Made by a program: the position numbers and the translations under genes | In this document: in pieces, positions 37,918-47,977 of the stretch | Layout: each line of letters starts with the position of its first letter | Position numbering within the stretch: position 1 is the stretch's first letter | Source: Terrisporobacter othiniensis | GTDB taxonomy: Bacteria; Bacillota; Clostridia; Peptostreptococcales; Peptostreptococcaceae | Assembly: GCF_000808015.1 (NCBI RefSeq) | Contig: NZ_JWHR01000099.1 | Location: 1-64,000 of the forward strand | DNA length: 64,000 nucleotides | Reading direction: 5' to 3' | The notes under the pieces: generated by a model | The model's input: only the letters and a program-made list of their open reading frames with translations | The model's database searches: none | What the model was told of the DNA's origin: nothing

Positions 37918-38397
37918 ATGCGTATTAGTGTAGTTTGTGTAGGAAAAATAAAAGAGAAATATTTAAAATTAGGAATAGATGAATTTTCAAAAAGATTATC
38001 AAAATATTGCAAGTTAGAGGTAATAGAATTGGATGATGAGAAAGCTCCTGAAAATCTAAGTGATAAAGAAATGATGATGATTAAGGAGAAGGAAGGAAAG
38101 AAGATTCTAAGTAAAATAAAGGACAACTCCCATGTGATAGCACTTGCTATAGATGGAAAGAATTTGTCATCTGAAGAGTTGGCAGATACAATAGACAATC
38201 TAGGCGTTAGAGGGACTAGTCATATAGTATTTGTTATTGGTGGTTCTTTAGGGCTTTCTGACGATGTGATGAGAAGAGCTAATTATAAGTTATCTTTCTC
38301 TAAGATGACTTTCCCTCACCAGTTAATGAGGTTGATATTGTTGGAGCAAGTTTATAGAGCTTATAGAATAAATAATGGAGAACCGTATCATAAGTAA
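37918..38397 (+). CDS. rlmH: 23S rRNA pseudouridine-1915 N3-methyltransferase RlmH
   Basis: A 159-residue SPOUT methyltransferase. It begins [23 protein letters not shown], and the knotted C-terminus has [15 protein letters not shown], then [24 protein letters not shown]. It methylates position 1915 in helix 69 of 23S rRNA. AGAGGAGAA precedes the ATG. Its last codons form the left arm of its terminator. Confidence 0.96.
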   Translation: MRISVVCVGKIKEKYLKLGIDEFSKRLSKYCKLEVIELDDEKAPENLSDKEMMMIKEKEGKKILSKIKDNSHVIALAIDGKNLSSEELADTIDNLGVRGTSHIVFVIGGSLGLSDDVMRRANYKLSFSKMTFPHQLMRLILLEQVYRAYRINNGEPYHK

Positions 38398-38415
38398 GTG
38401 ATACGGTTTTTAATT
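38381..38415 (+). terminator. rlmH terminator overlapping the gene end
   Basis: AACCGTATCA pairs with TGATACGGTT around an 8-base loop containing the TAA stop, followed by TTTTAATTTT. The same stem core recurs at three other terminators in the window. Confidence 0.85.
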
Positions 38416-38612
38416 TTATGGAAATGTATATCGTGTTAATCAAAAAAGAAAACTATATGGTACATTATTTTTAACATAAAATTAATATACTGTATCTATG
38501 CAATAAATGTGAAATAATGTAAAATTATTTATAAAATGAATTAGTAATGTACATTAGATGTAAATTAAACATATTCAAAATAATAAAAATTAATATATAA
38601 AGGAGGAATTCT

Positions 38613-40040
38613 ATGACAGAACTAATGATAATTAGTGGTTTAGTATTAATTATTTGTATAACTTCGACTAAGGTTTTATATAAATTTGGAGTGCCGATGC
38701 TTCTTATATTTATTGTACTGGGGATGTTATTTGGATCAGATGGATTAGTTGGAATTTATTTTGATAACTATGAATTAGCAAGTAAGTTATCTTCCCTAGG
38801 CTTAGTATTTATTATGTTTTATGGAGGTTTCGGAACAAACTGGAATATGGCTAAACCTATAGCAATTCCATCAATATTGATGTCTTCATTAGGAGTTGCA
38901 ATTACGGCAGGTCTTACAGGTTTATTCTGCCATTTAGTAATAAAGACTACATTATTAGAAGGATTGTTAATAGGAGCAATAGTTGCCTCTACAGATGCTG
39001 CATCAGTATTTGCTGTTCTAAGAGCTCAAAAATTAAATTTAAAAGGATCATTAGCATCACTTTTAGAAGTAGAAAGTGGAAGTAATGATCCGATTGCTTA
39101 TATGATGACCCTTATAGTATTGACTATGATGAAGAGTTCTGGCGAATTAAGCTTGAGCACAGTAGTACCTATGATACTTATGCAAATTATATTTGGCTTA
39201 ATAGTGGGCTTTTTATTTGCAAAGGGTACAGTTTATATACTTAGATATTCAAACTTTGAAGTAGATGTATTTTATACAATTTTTGTGACGGCAGTTGCAA
39301 TACTTTCATATTCATTTAGTGAGTTTTTTGGAGGAAATGGATATTTAAGTGTGTATATTGCAGGAATAATAATAGGAAATAGTAAGATACCTAAAAAGAA
39401 AAGTATGTTTCATTTCTTTGATGGTATTTCATGGATTATGCAAATTGCATTATTTTTTATGCTAGGCCTTCTATCTTTCCCATCAAGACTACCTTATATT
39501 ACAGCAACTTCAGTATCGATATCTGTATTTATGATATTAATTGCAAGACCGCTAGCTACATTTATAATTCTTAGCCCATTTAAATTTACAATTAAGGAAA
39601 AACTATTTATATCATGGGTTGGACTTAGAGGAGCGGCATCTGTTGTTTTTGCAATATTTGCAGTTACATATGGAGTCAATATAGAAAATGATATATTCCA
39701 TATAATATTCTTTATAGCTTTATTTTCTGTTGCGATACAGGGAACACTTATACCTAAGGTTGCTAGCTTACTAGATTTAGTCGATACAGAATATGAAGGT
39801 TCAGTTCTGAGAACATTTACAGATTATACAGGAGAAATAAATACTGATTTGTTAGAGGTCAACATATCAAATGATAGCAAATGGATAAATAAAATGATTA
39901 TGGATGCAAATATACCAGAAGAAATACTTATTGTTATGATAAAACGAGATAATAAGATATTAGTTCCTAAAGGATCTACTGTAATAAAAGGTGGAGATAC
40001 CCTAGTTCTAAGTGGTAATAATATAAAAAGTTTAATATAA
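38613..40040 (+). CDS. potassium/proton antiporter, CPA1 type with RCK_C domain (NhaP2/CvrA-like)
   Basis: A 475-residue membrane protein with about twelve hydrophobic helices. Transport-core motifs include GVPMLLIFIVLGMLFGSDG, IVASTDAASVFAVLR and VESGSNDPIAYMM (the paired acidic ND site), and WVGLRGAASVVFA. The C-terminal 70 residues form an RCK_C domain (SKWINKMIMDANIPEEILIVMIKRDNKILVPK cut by family pattern), which in these transporters binds regulatory ligands. Substrate K+ or Na+ is inferred. Single gene with AGGAGGAA upstream and a terminator downstream. Confidence 0.88.
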   Translation: MTELMIISGLVLIICITSTKVLYKFGVPMLLIFIVLGMLFGSDGLVGIYFDNYELASKLSSLGLVFIMFYGGFGTNWNMAKPIAIPSILMSSLGVAITAGLTGLFCHLVIKTTLLEGLLIGAIVASTDAASVFAVLRAQKLNLKGSLASLLEVESGSNDPIAYMMTLIVLTMMKSSGELSLSTVVPMILMQIIFGLIVGFLFAKGTVYILRYSNFEVDVFYTIFVTAVAILSYSFSEFFGGNGYLSVYIAGIIIGNSKIPKKKSMFHFFDGISWIMQIALFFMLGLLSFPSRLPYITATSVSISVFMILIARPLATFIILSPFKFTIKEKLFISWVGLRGAASVVFAIFAVTYGVNIENDIFHIIFFIALFSVAIQGTLIPKVASLLDLVDTEYEGSVLRTFTDYTGEINTDLLEVNISNDSKWINKMIMDANIPEEILIVMIKRDNKILVPKGSTVIKGGDTLVLSGNNIKSLI

Positions 40041-40072
40041 ATTAGTTTATGAGACTAAGTTTAAGTATTATT

Positions 40073-40107
40073 ATGGGTTGCTAAATAAACAAGGCAACTC
40101 ATTTTTG
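40073..40107 (+). terminator. terminator of the antiporter gene
   Basis: ATGGGTTGC pairs with GCAACTCAT (one G-T pair), followed by TTTTG. The remaining gap to 40380 is AT-rich; I see nothing else in it. Confidence 0.7.
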
Positions 40108-40380
40108 TGTTTTTAGGAATAAATTGTGTAAGCATAAAAATAGTTTCATAATCTAAGTAAACTAAAATATAAAAACTACAACAATGGCAATAGCTTTAGG
40201 GAGTAATAGATATTATAATATAATTTATATCACATTAACTTATATAACATATAATCGATGGATAATATAAATAATATTAAAATAAAGATTATAATTAAAG
40301 TATTAAAATAAATATTCTTATATAGGATAAGGATATTAAAAAACTTATATACACCTTAATAAAAACAAATGGAGAAAATT

Positions 40381-42056
40381 ATGAATAATAAAATTTCAAA
40401 TAAATTTATTACAATGATTAAGTACAATTTTAGCACATTAATTTTATTTGAACTAATTCACAAATTAATAGCTTTACTTATGATTCCAACCTTTAAATAT
40501 ATAGTTGATATATCAATGTTTAGTTCAAATATAAAGTATGTAAATGTAGATAATATTATAAATTTATTAACTAATCCAATATCACTAATCTTAGTAATAT
40601 TAATAGTGATAGTACTAGCTTTTTATATGATATTTGAATTTATTTCTTTGATTATATGTTTAAATGAGTCTGTTCAGTATAAAAAGATTGGATTATTTGA
40701 ACTTGTTAAAATATCAATAAATAGATGTATAGAGATATTTAAATTTAAAAACATATTATTAGTATTATTCGTACTGTTAATAATTCCATTAACTAATTTA
40801 ACTTTAACATCTACTTTTATAGGAAAGTTGAAGTTACCAGATTACATACAAGATTACATAAGTTCTAATCATGTACTGAATATAATCTATCTTTTCGTTA
40901 TGTTGATTTTATATATATTGGTTATCAGATGGATTTTCAGTATTCATGAGATTACTTTATCAACAAATACATTTAAAGAGGCTAGAAAAAATAGTGTAAG
41001 AATTACAAGAGGTAAATATATTAAGCTAATTGTTGTTTCTGTTGGGTTATTTATATTAACCTCAATTATAGGATATATAATTTATAAAGCTTCAATTATA
41101 TTGATAGGGTTATGGACAAAATATTATATTCCAAGGTATTATGATTCAGATACTGATTTAAAAAGCATATTTATAAATAGGTGTTTCATAATTAATGAAT
41201 ACGCAGTAGTTGTTTCTATGATATTTAACGCTATAATTAATATGGGTATTATTTCATCACTTTATTATGAATATAAAGGCATTGATATTCATAAATTTAA
41301 TCCTAAAAAAATAAAAAGCCAATATTAAAATCTATTTCTAAATTAATAGTAATATTATTTTTATTCCAACTTGAATCCATGGGATTTTCATACTTAACCC
41401 AAAATGATGCATTTAATACATCATTTTTTTACAATACAACAGCTACAGGTCATAGAATTTCAGCTGCAAGAGCTCCAGAAAATACACTAGCAGCACTACA
41501 AGAAGCTATTAATGGTGATGCAAAATATATAGAAATAGATGTGCAAGAGACAAAGGATGGAGAGTTAATTATAATTCATGATTCGAATTTTAAGAGAACT
41601 ACAGGTGTATATAAAAATACCTGGGAAGTTAATTATGATGAAGTTAAAACATACGATGGCAGTTACTTTAGTTCAGACTTTTCTGGAGAGAAAATACCAA
41701 CCCTTCAGGAAGTAATAGACAGCGCTAAAGGTAAAGTGGAATTAGTTATAGAGATAAAACTTAATGGTCATGAAAAAAGTGATGTAACGAAAAGAGTTTT
41801 AGACTTAATTAAAGCCAATAAAATTGAACATCAGAGTATTATAGCTTCCATGGATAAAGATGTATTAAAAAGGGTTAAGGAATTAGATTCAAGCATTGAA
41901 ACATGTTATTTAACTGCAGTAGCATATGGTAACCTTTATAATTGGGACTATGTTGATAGTATAATTACAGATAACCCATATTTAGTTTCGGATTCTATTT
42001 TTTGGAAGAAAAATGGATATATTAATAAAGTAGCTAATGCCTTATTTAATAAATAA
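40381..42056 (+). pseudogene. membrane glycerophosphodiester phosphodiesterase, frameshifted and internally deleted
   Basis: The upstream frame (40381-41328) is a 315-residue membrane domain with six or more helices. The downstream frame (open from about 41312 to 42056) carries the GDPD catalytic start GHRISAARAPENT, EIDVQETKDGELIIIHD and EIKL. Normally both are one protein of about 590 residues. The frames differ by one base, and the switch lies at an A7-T-A5 tract (41305-41317). In addition, the barrel jumps from YNWDYVD straight to SIITDNPYLV, losing roughly 40 residues between strands. The canonical GHRG glycine is also serine here (GHRIS). Most likely inactive. Confidence 0.8.
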
Positions 42057-42096
42057 TAATGAAATTTAGATAAGTAATATTTAATTTTTATATAGT

Positions 42097-42142
42097 AAGG
42101 AGTTGCATGACTAAATTTTAATTAGACATGCAACTCCTTTAT
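42097..42142. terminator. bidirectional terminator between GDPD and permease remnants
   Basis: The 13-bp stem AAGGAGTTGCATG with CATGCAACTCCTT (extended by CTAA/TTAG inside) has T-rich flanks on both strands between convergent units. Confidence 0.75.
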
Positions 42143-42146
42143 TAAT

Positions 42147-43822
42147 TTATATGGTTTTATTTTTATTACTATTTATGATATTTAAACTTTGGAAGTAACT
42201 CATGCATAAATATATGCTATACATAAGAATTACAATTGATGATAGCATATTTTTTAATATACCTACATCTACAAGCTCAAGTATCATAACATAAATTAAT
42301 TTAGTTACGAATAATGAGTGTAAGATAGTTAATGATAGTGGTGTAATAAATATTGTTAACACCTGTATAAAAATAGCTTTCTTTATATGTTTCTTTTTTA
42401 TACCAAGTTTTCTTAATAGATTAAATTTTTCTTTATTTGAAGTTGACTCTGAAAGTTGTTGTAAAGCAAGTACTGTGCCTGATGATATTAACAAAATAAT
42501 TCCTAAATATACTGATATGAAAGAAAATGTAGTATTAAGTGCAATTTTTTCTCCATCTATTACTAATTTTTGGTCTAACATGTATTCATAATTATTAGAA
42601 TTATCTTTTATATTATAAAAAGCATCTAAAAACATGTTATCATAGTTATTGTTTGACTCAGTATAGTTAACATTTAAAATAGTCATAGTAGGATTTAGAT
42701 TATCTAAAACTATATCGGGAACAATAATTGTACCAAAGTCTGTGGCATTTACATTGGAGCTATATGTTAAATTATATAATTTTGAATCTTTTAATTTAAG
42801 AATATTACTATTTATATTTATCGGTTTTGGTTTACTTTTTATATAATTTTCATATACTTGTTTATATTATTTTATATCATAGTTTATCAAGAATTCATTA
42901 TTATTTAAATGTATTTCATTTAAACTTCGTTGCTTTTTAACAGAGTTATAATTACTAATTCCAACAACATTAAGTGGTTCAAAATTATTATCTAAACCGA
43001 AATTATTATATTTAAATTATTATAGTATATTTTTTTAACCTTTTTTAAAGATATTATAATGAAGTCAGATACTGAGAGAAAGAATAAATAAGTACCAATA
43101 ATAAGTAGAATTATACAAGTAGTAAACACCATTATATATCCAAGTGAGGTACGTGGATCAGTAGTGAAGAATACTATATAGGATGCTATGGTACATATTA
43201 TAGACAAAGTAAAAAATATTAAATTAGAAGCTTTTCATGGTGAATCAGAAGACTCATTTTTTTATCTGAATTTATTAAATGTATTAAATTATACTTAAGC
43301 ATATTTTTTGTTGAAATGGTTAACTATTAATAGTACTAGTGCGAAAAATACTATTGTTTTTATCGTAGATACAAATGAAAATGAAAATTTAAAATCTAAA
43401 GAACTAATTGTTAACATTTTAGTTGCAATCATACAGAGTCCCTGAGAAGATAATAAGCCTATGACTACAGTTTCCCTAAACATTAATTTATTTATATCTC
43501 TTTTATCCATGCCAAGAGTTATATAAATACTGAACTATTTTTTTCGCTTCTTCATGATAAAGTTATTAGAATATGCTATTAGAAATCCAAATATAATACA
43601 TATTACTATAGAGAACGTTGTTAAAATGATTCTCGACATATAGATACTTGAATCCAAAATTCTATTTCCATTTAGTAGTGACAAAGTATCATCTAAGGCA
43701 TTAAATGAATATAAAAGTACCACACCAAATGCTAGTGTAATAAAGTAAACAGCATAATCATTAATACTTTTCTTTGCATTATTTCTTGTAAGTTGCTTAA
43801 AAGACTCTCATGAAATGTGAGA
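42147..43822 (-). pseudogene. BceB-type ABC transporter permease, multiply disrupted
   Basis: On the minus strand, pieces of one FtsX-type permease lie in order but in different frames: LTRNNAKKSINDYAVYF and a first TM pair (43800-43535), MDKRDINKL... with two TMs (43510-43295), SIICTIASYIVFF... (43207-42992), a piece of the large extracellular domain (about 42990-42690) and the C-terminal three TMs (42686-42147). I see a stop before the N-terminus, TGA and TAA stops inside (SP-stop-KASN; IK-stop-YKQ), frame changes at A-runs and a missing stretch. It pairs with the damaged ATPase upstream. Non-functional. Confidence 0.85.
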
Positions 43823-43846
43823 AACATACTTTTTTTATGAATTATT

Positions 43847-44604
43847 CTAGAAAACATGTTGATTGTCACCTCTAAGAAGTGAGATTATACTAATTATTTT
43901 GTCGAAGAATTCTTTACGAGTATAATCTCCACGAACTAGTTCATTGAATATTTTTCCGTCCTTTATAAATAATATTCTTTTGCAGTAACTAGCAGTAAAG
44001 GCACCGTGTGTTACCATTAATATAGTTGCTTTTAATTCTTCATTTAATAATTCAAGATTTTCTAAAAATATCCTTGCAGATTTAGAGTCTAATGCACCAG
44101 TAGGTTCATCTGCTAATATTAATGAAGGTTTTGTAATTATCGCTCTTGCACATGCTATTCTTTGTTTTTGTCCACCATATATTTCATAAGGATACTTATT
44201 AAGTATCTCTCTAATTCCTAGTTTTTCTGAAATTTTATTTATTTTAGAATCTATTTTCTTTGGCGATTCACCTGTAATTGCAAGGGCTAATGCAATATTA
44301 TCACGAGCAGTAAGCGTATCTAGTAAATTGAAATCCTGAAATATGAATCCAAGTTGCTCCCTACGAAACTTAGATAATTCATCTTCACTCATTTTGGTAA
44401 TATCTTGACCAGAAATATGAATGTTTCCAGCAGTGATGCTATCTATAGTAGAAATACAGTTTAAAAGAGTAGTTTTACCACTACCTGAAGCTCCCATAAT
44501 TCCAATATATTCTCCCTTTTCAACATCAAAACTTATATTATCAACAGCCTTAGTAAGGCTTCCTTTATTTCTATAGTATTTTTGACTCTTAATATTTTAT
44601 TCAT
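43847..44604 (-). pseudogene. BceA-type ABC transporter ATPase, frameshifted near the N-terminus
   Basis: The ATG at 44604 has a good AGGAGG, but the first codons (MNKILRVK) run into a stop. The family frame resumes as KYYRNKGSLTKAVDNISFDV if one A is added to an A5 run near 44576-44580. The rest is intact as a 216-residue frame: Walker A GASGSGKT, Q-loop FIFQDFNLL, Walker B ILADEPTGALD and H-loop VTHG. The signature reads YEIYGGQKQR, where LSGGQ-type proteins have SGGQ, so its key serine is tyrosine. Probably inactive. Confidence 0.75.
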
Positions 44605-44764
44605 AATAATTACCTCCTTTTATTTATATCAATGATACCATTCATACAAATAGGCTATCTACAAATTTATATAACAGAAATATAACATCTTTGTAATATT
44701 ATGAACAATTAATCAAAGTAGTAAAGGTTTCAAATAGAAAATTATTTGCAATAAAAAAAGGCTA

Positions 44765-45760
44765 TTATATATCCTTAATAAACGTCAATTTAACAGTTGT
44801 GCATTTTTCAAACTCACTTGAAATATCAATATCAACTTCCAACTTATTACATAATTTTTTACATAGATATAAACCTATTCCCGTAGAAGTAGATTTTATC
44901 CTGCCATTAACACCGGCGAATCCTTTTTCAAATACTCTAGATATATCTTCTTTTGGAATACCTATACCATTATCTTTTATATAAAGACATATTTTATTAT
45001 TAATCTCTTCACTGTAAAATTCTATTGTAGGTTTATTAATCCTATATTTAATAGAGTTACTTATAATTTGACAGATGATAAACTCTATCCATTTGGAATC
45101 TGATAAAATATAAAAATATAAATCATGTAGCATAGTCTTCATACCAATATTAATAATTTCTTTTGATTTATTTTTAATAGTATTAGTTATAATGTATTTA
45201 AGATATAATTTTTTTATATGATAATCCTTCTCCACTGTATCACTCTTTGTAACATAAAATACTTGCTCTATATAATCATCTATTTTATCAATTTCCTCTT
45301 CTATACTTAAGGTAGTAATGTTTTTATTATTTTCAATCAAAAGCTTAGATGTAGAAATAGACGTTTTAATTTCATGTACCCATGTTTCTATATATTGTCG
45401 ATATTCTTTAAATTTATTATTGTAGCCAGATGTTATATCATTTATATATTTACTTTCAACCTTTAGAGATTGGTACAGTATTTGACCTTCTATAAAGTTT
45501 GGGATTTCTATTATTTCTGTAATATAAGATTTTTCATCTAATTCACTGAATGTATCAATAAAATCATTGTAAAATTTTTTTCTTCTTATAAAATCTATTA
45601 CTAATATCAATATAAAGCTGAATAAAAATATCATTTCAGTGAAAATTATATAGTTTATATTTATTTCAACTAAAAATATAAACATAAACGTAATAATCAG
45701 TGTAAGTAACAATATGAGAATACTAATAGACTTATCTTTTATGTATTTTAATATTGTCAT
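44765..45760 (-). CDS. BceS-type intramembrane-sensing histidine kinase
   Basis: A 331-residue kinase with two membrane helices close together (about 12-30 and 36-56) and almost no extracellular loop, the BceS layout. It has H-box WVHEIKTSIS (about 128-137), N-box SNSIKYR, and G boxes DNGIGIPKED and TGIGLYLCKKL. Such kinases sense antimicrobial peptides through a partner BceAB transporter. The open frame looks complete, yet its response regulator, ATPase and permease are all broken, so it is probably an orphan on its way out. Its ATG overlaps the ancestral regulator stop (ATGA). Confidence 0.82.
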   Translation of the reverse strand: MTILKYIKDKSISILILLLTLIITFMFIFLVEININYIIFTEMIFLFSFILILVIDFIRRKKFYNDFIDTFSELDEKSYITEIIEIPNFIEGQILYQSLKVESKYINDITSGYNNKFKEYRQYIETWVHEIKTSISTSKLLIENNKNITTLSIEEEIDKIDDYIEQVFYVTKSDTVEKDYHIKKLYLKYIITNTIKNKSKEIINIGMKTMLHDLYFYILSDSKWIEFIICQIISNSIKYRINKPTIEFYSEEINNKICLYIKDNGIGIPKEDISRVFEKGFAGVNGRIKSTSTGIGLYLCKKLCNKLEVDIDISSEFEKCTTVKLTFIKDI

Positions 45761-46290
45761 ACCATATACCCTATTCCTCTTCTAGTGATTAAATAATTTT
45801 CAAGTACAATGCTATCTAATTTTTTCTAAGTCTATTAACATTAACTGTTAATGTATTGTCTTCTACAAACTCTGACATTTCCCACAAAGAACTTAGTATT
45901 GCATTTCTAGGAATTATATTTGCACTATTTTCAATTAATAGCTTTAAAATGCCAAGCTCAGTTTTAGTAAGCTCAATGCTTTTACCATCATGAGACACAT
46001 GCCCCCTTAAAACATCTAAAACAGCACCATTATGACTTATTATAAGAGAGTTGCTATTTCCATAACACCTTCTTAATACAGAAGAAATATGTGCAAGAAG
46101 TATCCTTGGATTAAATAGTTTAGTAATAAAATCATCTGCACCTAAATTCATAATTTCTAATTCATCAATATCACTTTTGCTACTTGTAACTACAATAATA
46201 GTTATGTCTAATTCTTTTCTCAACTTTTTGCATATATAAAAACCATCATATATAGGTAAATTTATAACAAGAATATATAGATTAATTGTA
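45757..46290 (-). pseudogene. BceR-type (OmpR family) response regulator, truncated and frameshifted
   Basis: The recognisable protein starts inside the receiver domain (ILVINLPIYDG in place of the usual LLDINLP, so the phospho-acceptor Asp appears as Val) and lacks about the first 45 residues. The winged-helix DNA-binding part follows (LTKTELGILKLLIENSANIIPRN). At VNRLRKN a stop intervenes. Adding one base in the A6 run near 45829-45834 restores KKLDSIVLENYLITRRGIGYMV and a stop that overlaps the kinase ATG by four bases. The left-over N-terminal edge abuts the hairpin at 46292. Confidence 0.8.
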
Positions 46291-46291
46291 A

Positions 46292-46322
46292 AACCGTATC
46301 ACAATTAAGTGATACGGCTCTT
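46292..46322 (-). terminator. terminator of the GNAT gene
   Basis: On the minus strand CCGTATCAC-TTAATT-GTGATACGG is followed by TTTTAC, 20 bases after the acetyltransferase stop. It shares its core with the terminators at 38381, 53362 and 57958, and it touches the deletion edge of the response regulator remnant. Confidence 0.75.
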
Positions 46323-46340
46323 AATATAAAACTAATAAAT

Positions 46341-46979
46341 TTATTGAAAATTATATCCATATAAAAATACATTTAATTTAGCATCTACATAATTAAAATA
46401 TATTTCTTTTTCATTTAATTTATTGAAATTTTGACTATCATAAAATCCATAGTTGCATCTGCTATCTGTAAATAAATATAAAGATTTTACATCCATACTT
46501 TTCATATAATCAGATAAGTATTTAACTAAAGTTTTTCCAACACCAAGTCCTCTAAACTCTTTAGATACAACAAATAACTGTATACATCCTTGGAACATAT
46601 CTTCTTTTCCTTTTATTATATCTTTATATGCATCTGGAATTTTTAAGAACTCTTTAAATAAAATTTGATTTTCTGCATTATTCATTATTAATTCAATTGT
46701 ATTATTGTCAAACTCTAAAGACTCATTAAGATTGATTATACGATTTTTATCATTTTTAGCATTTCCCAAAATAAAACCAATTACTTTATCATCTTTTGTG
46801 GCAACTTTACTAAATGAAGTATCTAAAATGCAGTCTTGAAGATACCCACTTAATACAATATCTAGTAGTTGCTTGTCTTTAATAAAATCAGAAAATCCAA
46901 ATGCTTCTCCAATCAATTCTTTAATAGTCTCATAATCTGATTTCATTATATCTCTGTAAATTACCTTGTTCATATTCAT
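46341..46979 (-). CDS. GNAT-family N-acetyltransferase
   Basis: A 212-residue acetyltransferase. The acetyl-CoA site lies in LFVVSKEFRGLGVGKTLVKYL (cut: V-x-x-x-x-R-G-x-G-V/I-G, about residues 140-155), followed by SLYLFTDSRCNYGFYDSQNF. The start at 46979 is chosen because AAAGGA lies 7 bases upstream; an ATG 15 bases earlier has none. It is divergent from a MerR-type regulator, and its promoter has the 19-base spacer of MerR-activated promoters, so it is probably that regulator's target. Substrate unknown. Confidence 0.85.
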   Translation of the reverse strand: MNMNKVIYRDIMKSDYETIKELIGEAFGFSDFIKDKQLLDIVLSGYLQDCILDTSFSKVATKDDKVIGFILGNAKNDKNRIINLNESLEFDNNTIELIMNNAENQILFKEFLKIPDAYKDIIKGKEDMFQGCIQLFVVSKEFRGLGVGKTLVKYLSDYMKSMDVKSLYLFTDSRCNYGFYDSQNFNKLNEKEIYFNYVDAKLNVFLYGYNFQ

Positions 46980-47034
46980 AAAATATCCTTTCATTTAATT
47001 TGATTTATATTTATACAACAAATACTGTATAATG

Positions 47035-47065
47035 ATAATAATCTCTCCCCTAAGAGCAGAGTCAA
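47035..47065 (-). promoter_or_regulatory. MerR-type promoter with 19-bp spacer driving the GNAT gene
   Basis: On the minus strand TTGACT (47060-47065), exactly 19 bases and TATTAT (47035-47040). The spacer holds the imperfect dyad CTCT...AGAG with CTTAGGGGAGAG, close to operators of BmrR/BltR-like regulators. Over-long spacers are characteristic of promoters activated by MerR proteins through DNA distortion. Confidence 0.65.
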
Positions 47066-47091
47066 TAAAAAATAAAAAAGATGGTGATAAA

Positions 47092-47889
47092 ATGGAAAAA
47101 CTATTCTCCATAGGAGAAGTTTCTAAAATTAAAGAAATTACAATAAAAGCTTTAAGATATTATCATAAAATGGGAATTCTTATACCGAAGTATATCGATG
47201 AAACTACAGGATATAGATACTATTCTATAGATCAGTTTGTATATATAGATATTATAAAAGGTTGTAGATCATTAGAAACTAGTATAAAGGAACTTCAAGA
47301 AATTTTTCGAGAATGTAATACTGATAAGTTGCTTGAATTTTTAGAAATAAAAAGATGTGAAGCTAAAGAAAAGATAAATAAAATGAACCAGGTGATTGAA
47401 AAAATTGACATGCTAAAGGAAAGTATAAATTCATCAAAGGAAATATTGCATGAAAATGAAATATCAATTAGTTTTTTTAAACCTCGTTATATAATTGTCC
47501 TACCATGTAAAGAAGCAGGTAGCTTAAAAGAATTACTTTATTATTCTGATTTAGAAAAATTAGTACTAGAGAAAAATATAAAAATATCTGTACAAAGAGG
47601 AATTATATATAATATTAATTCTAGTGGAGATACAGAAGTTAAATATGTATTTAATGGAATTGAAGAAAATAAAAATATAAAAGTTGATGAAAGTATAAAA
47701 GTATTGCCCGAAGGTAACTATTTAACTATAGTTTACAATAGGGAAAATGAGAAAGAATGTATTAAAAAAATATCTAATTATATAAGGGAAAATAATATAA
47801 AAGTTGATAGTATTATAGAATTTGATTTATTTAATGATATTTTTGATACTAAAACTTATAGTACCCAAATTCAGATTTTTTTAGGTTAA
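47092..47889 (+). CDS. MerR-family regulator with effector-binding domain (BmrR-like)
   Basis: A 265-residue protein. MerR HTH: LFSIGEVSKIKEITIKALRYYHKMGIL then TGYRYYSIDQ (residues 3-45); coiled dimer helix about 75-115; C-terminal GyrI/BmrR-like ligand domain from about 125 (ISFFKPRYIIVLP) with EGNYLTIVY late in the sequence. It probably binds a hydrophobic drug-like ligand. I start at 47092 rather than the frame's first ATG at 47032, because that one lies inside the divergent promoter. Confidence 0.88.
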   Translation: MEKLFSIGEVSKIKEITIKALRYYHKMGILIPKYIDETTGYRYYSIDQFVYIDIIKGCRSLETSIKELQEIFRECNTDKLLEFLEIKRCEAKEKINKMNQVIEKIDMLKESINSSKEILHENEISISFFKPRYIIVLPCKEAGSLKELLYYSDLEKLVLEKNIKISVQRGIIYNINSSGDTEVKYVFNGIEENKNIKVDESIKVLPEGNYLTIVYNRENEKECIKKISNYIRENNIKVDSIIEFDLFNDIFDTKTYSTQIQIFLG

Positions 47890-47920
47890 TAGAAATATGA
47901 AAGAAAATAAAAAGTGAAAA

Positions 47921-47957
47921 ATAGCCTTAAACATTCAAGTAAAATGTTTAAGGCTAT
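47921..47957. terminator. bidirectional terminator between merR-type gene and satP-type gene
   Basis: The perfect 15-bp stem ATAGCCTTAAACATT with AATGTTTAAGGCTAT, flanked by A-rich sequence on the left and TTATTTAT on the right, lies between convergent genes. Confidence 0.8.
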
Positions 47958-47977
47958 TTATTTATATATATAAGTTA

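Noticed and set aside
40108..40380. Intergenic stretch before the GDPD remnant searched for a riboswitch or small gene
   Set aside because: Only AT-rich sequence without a convincing stem set or ORF.
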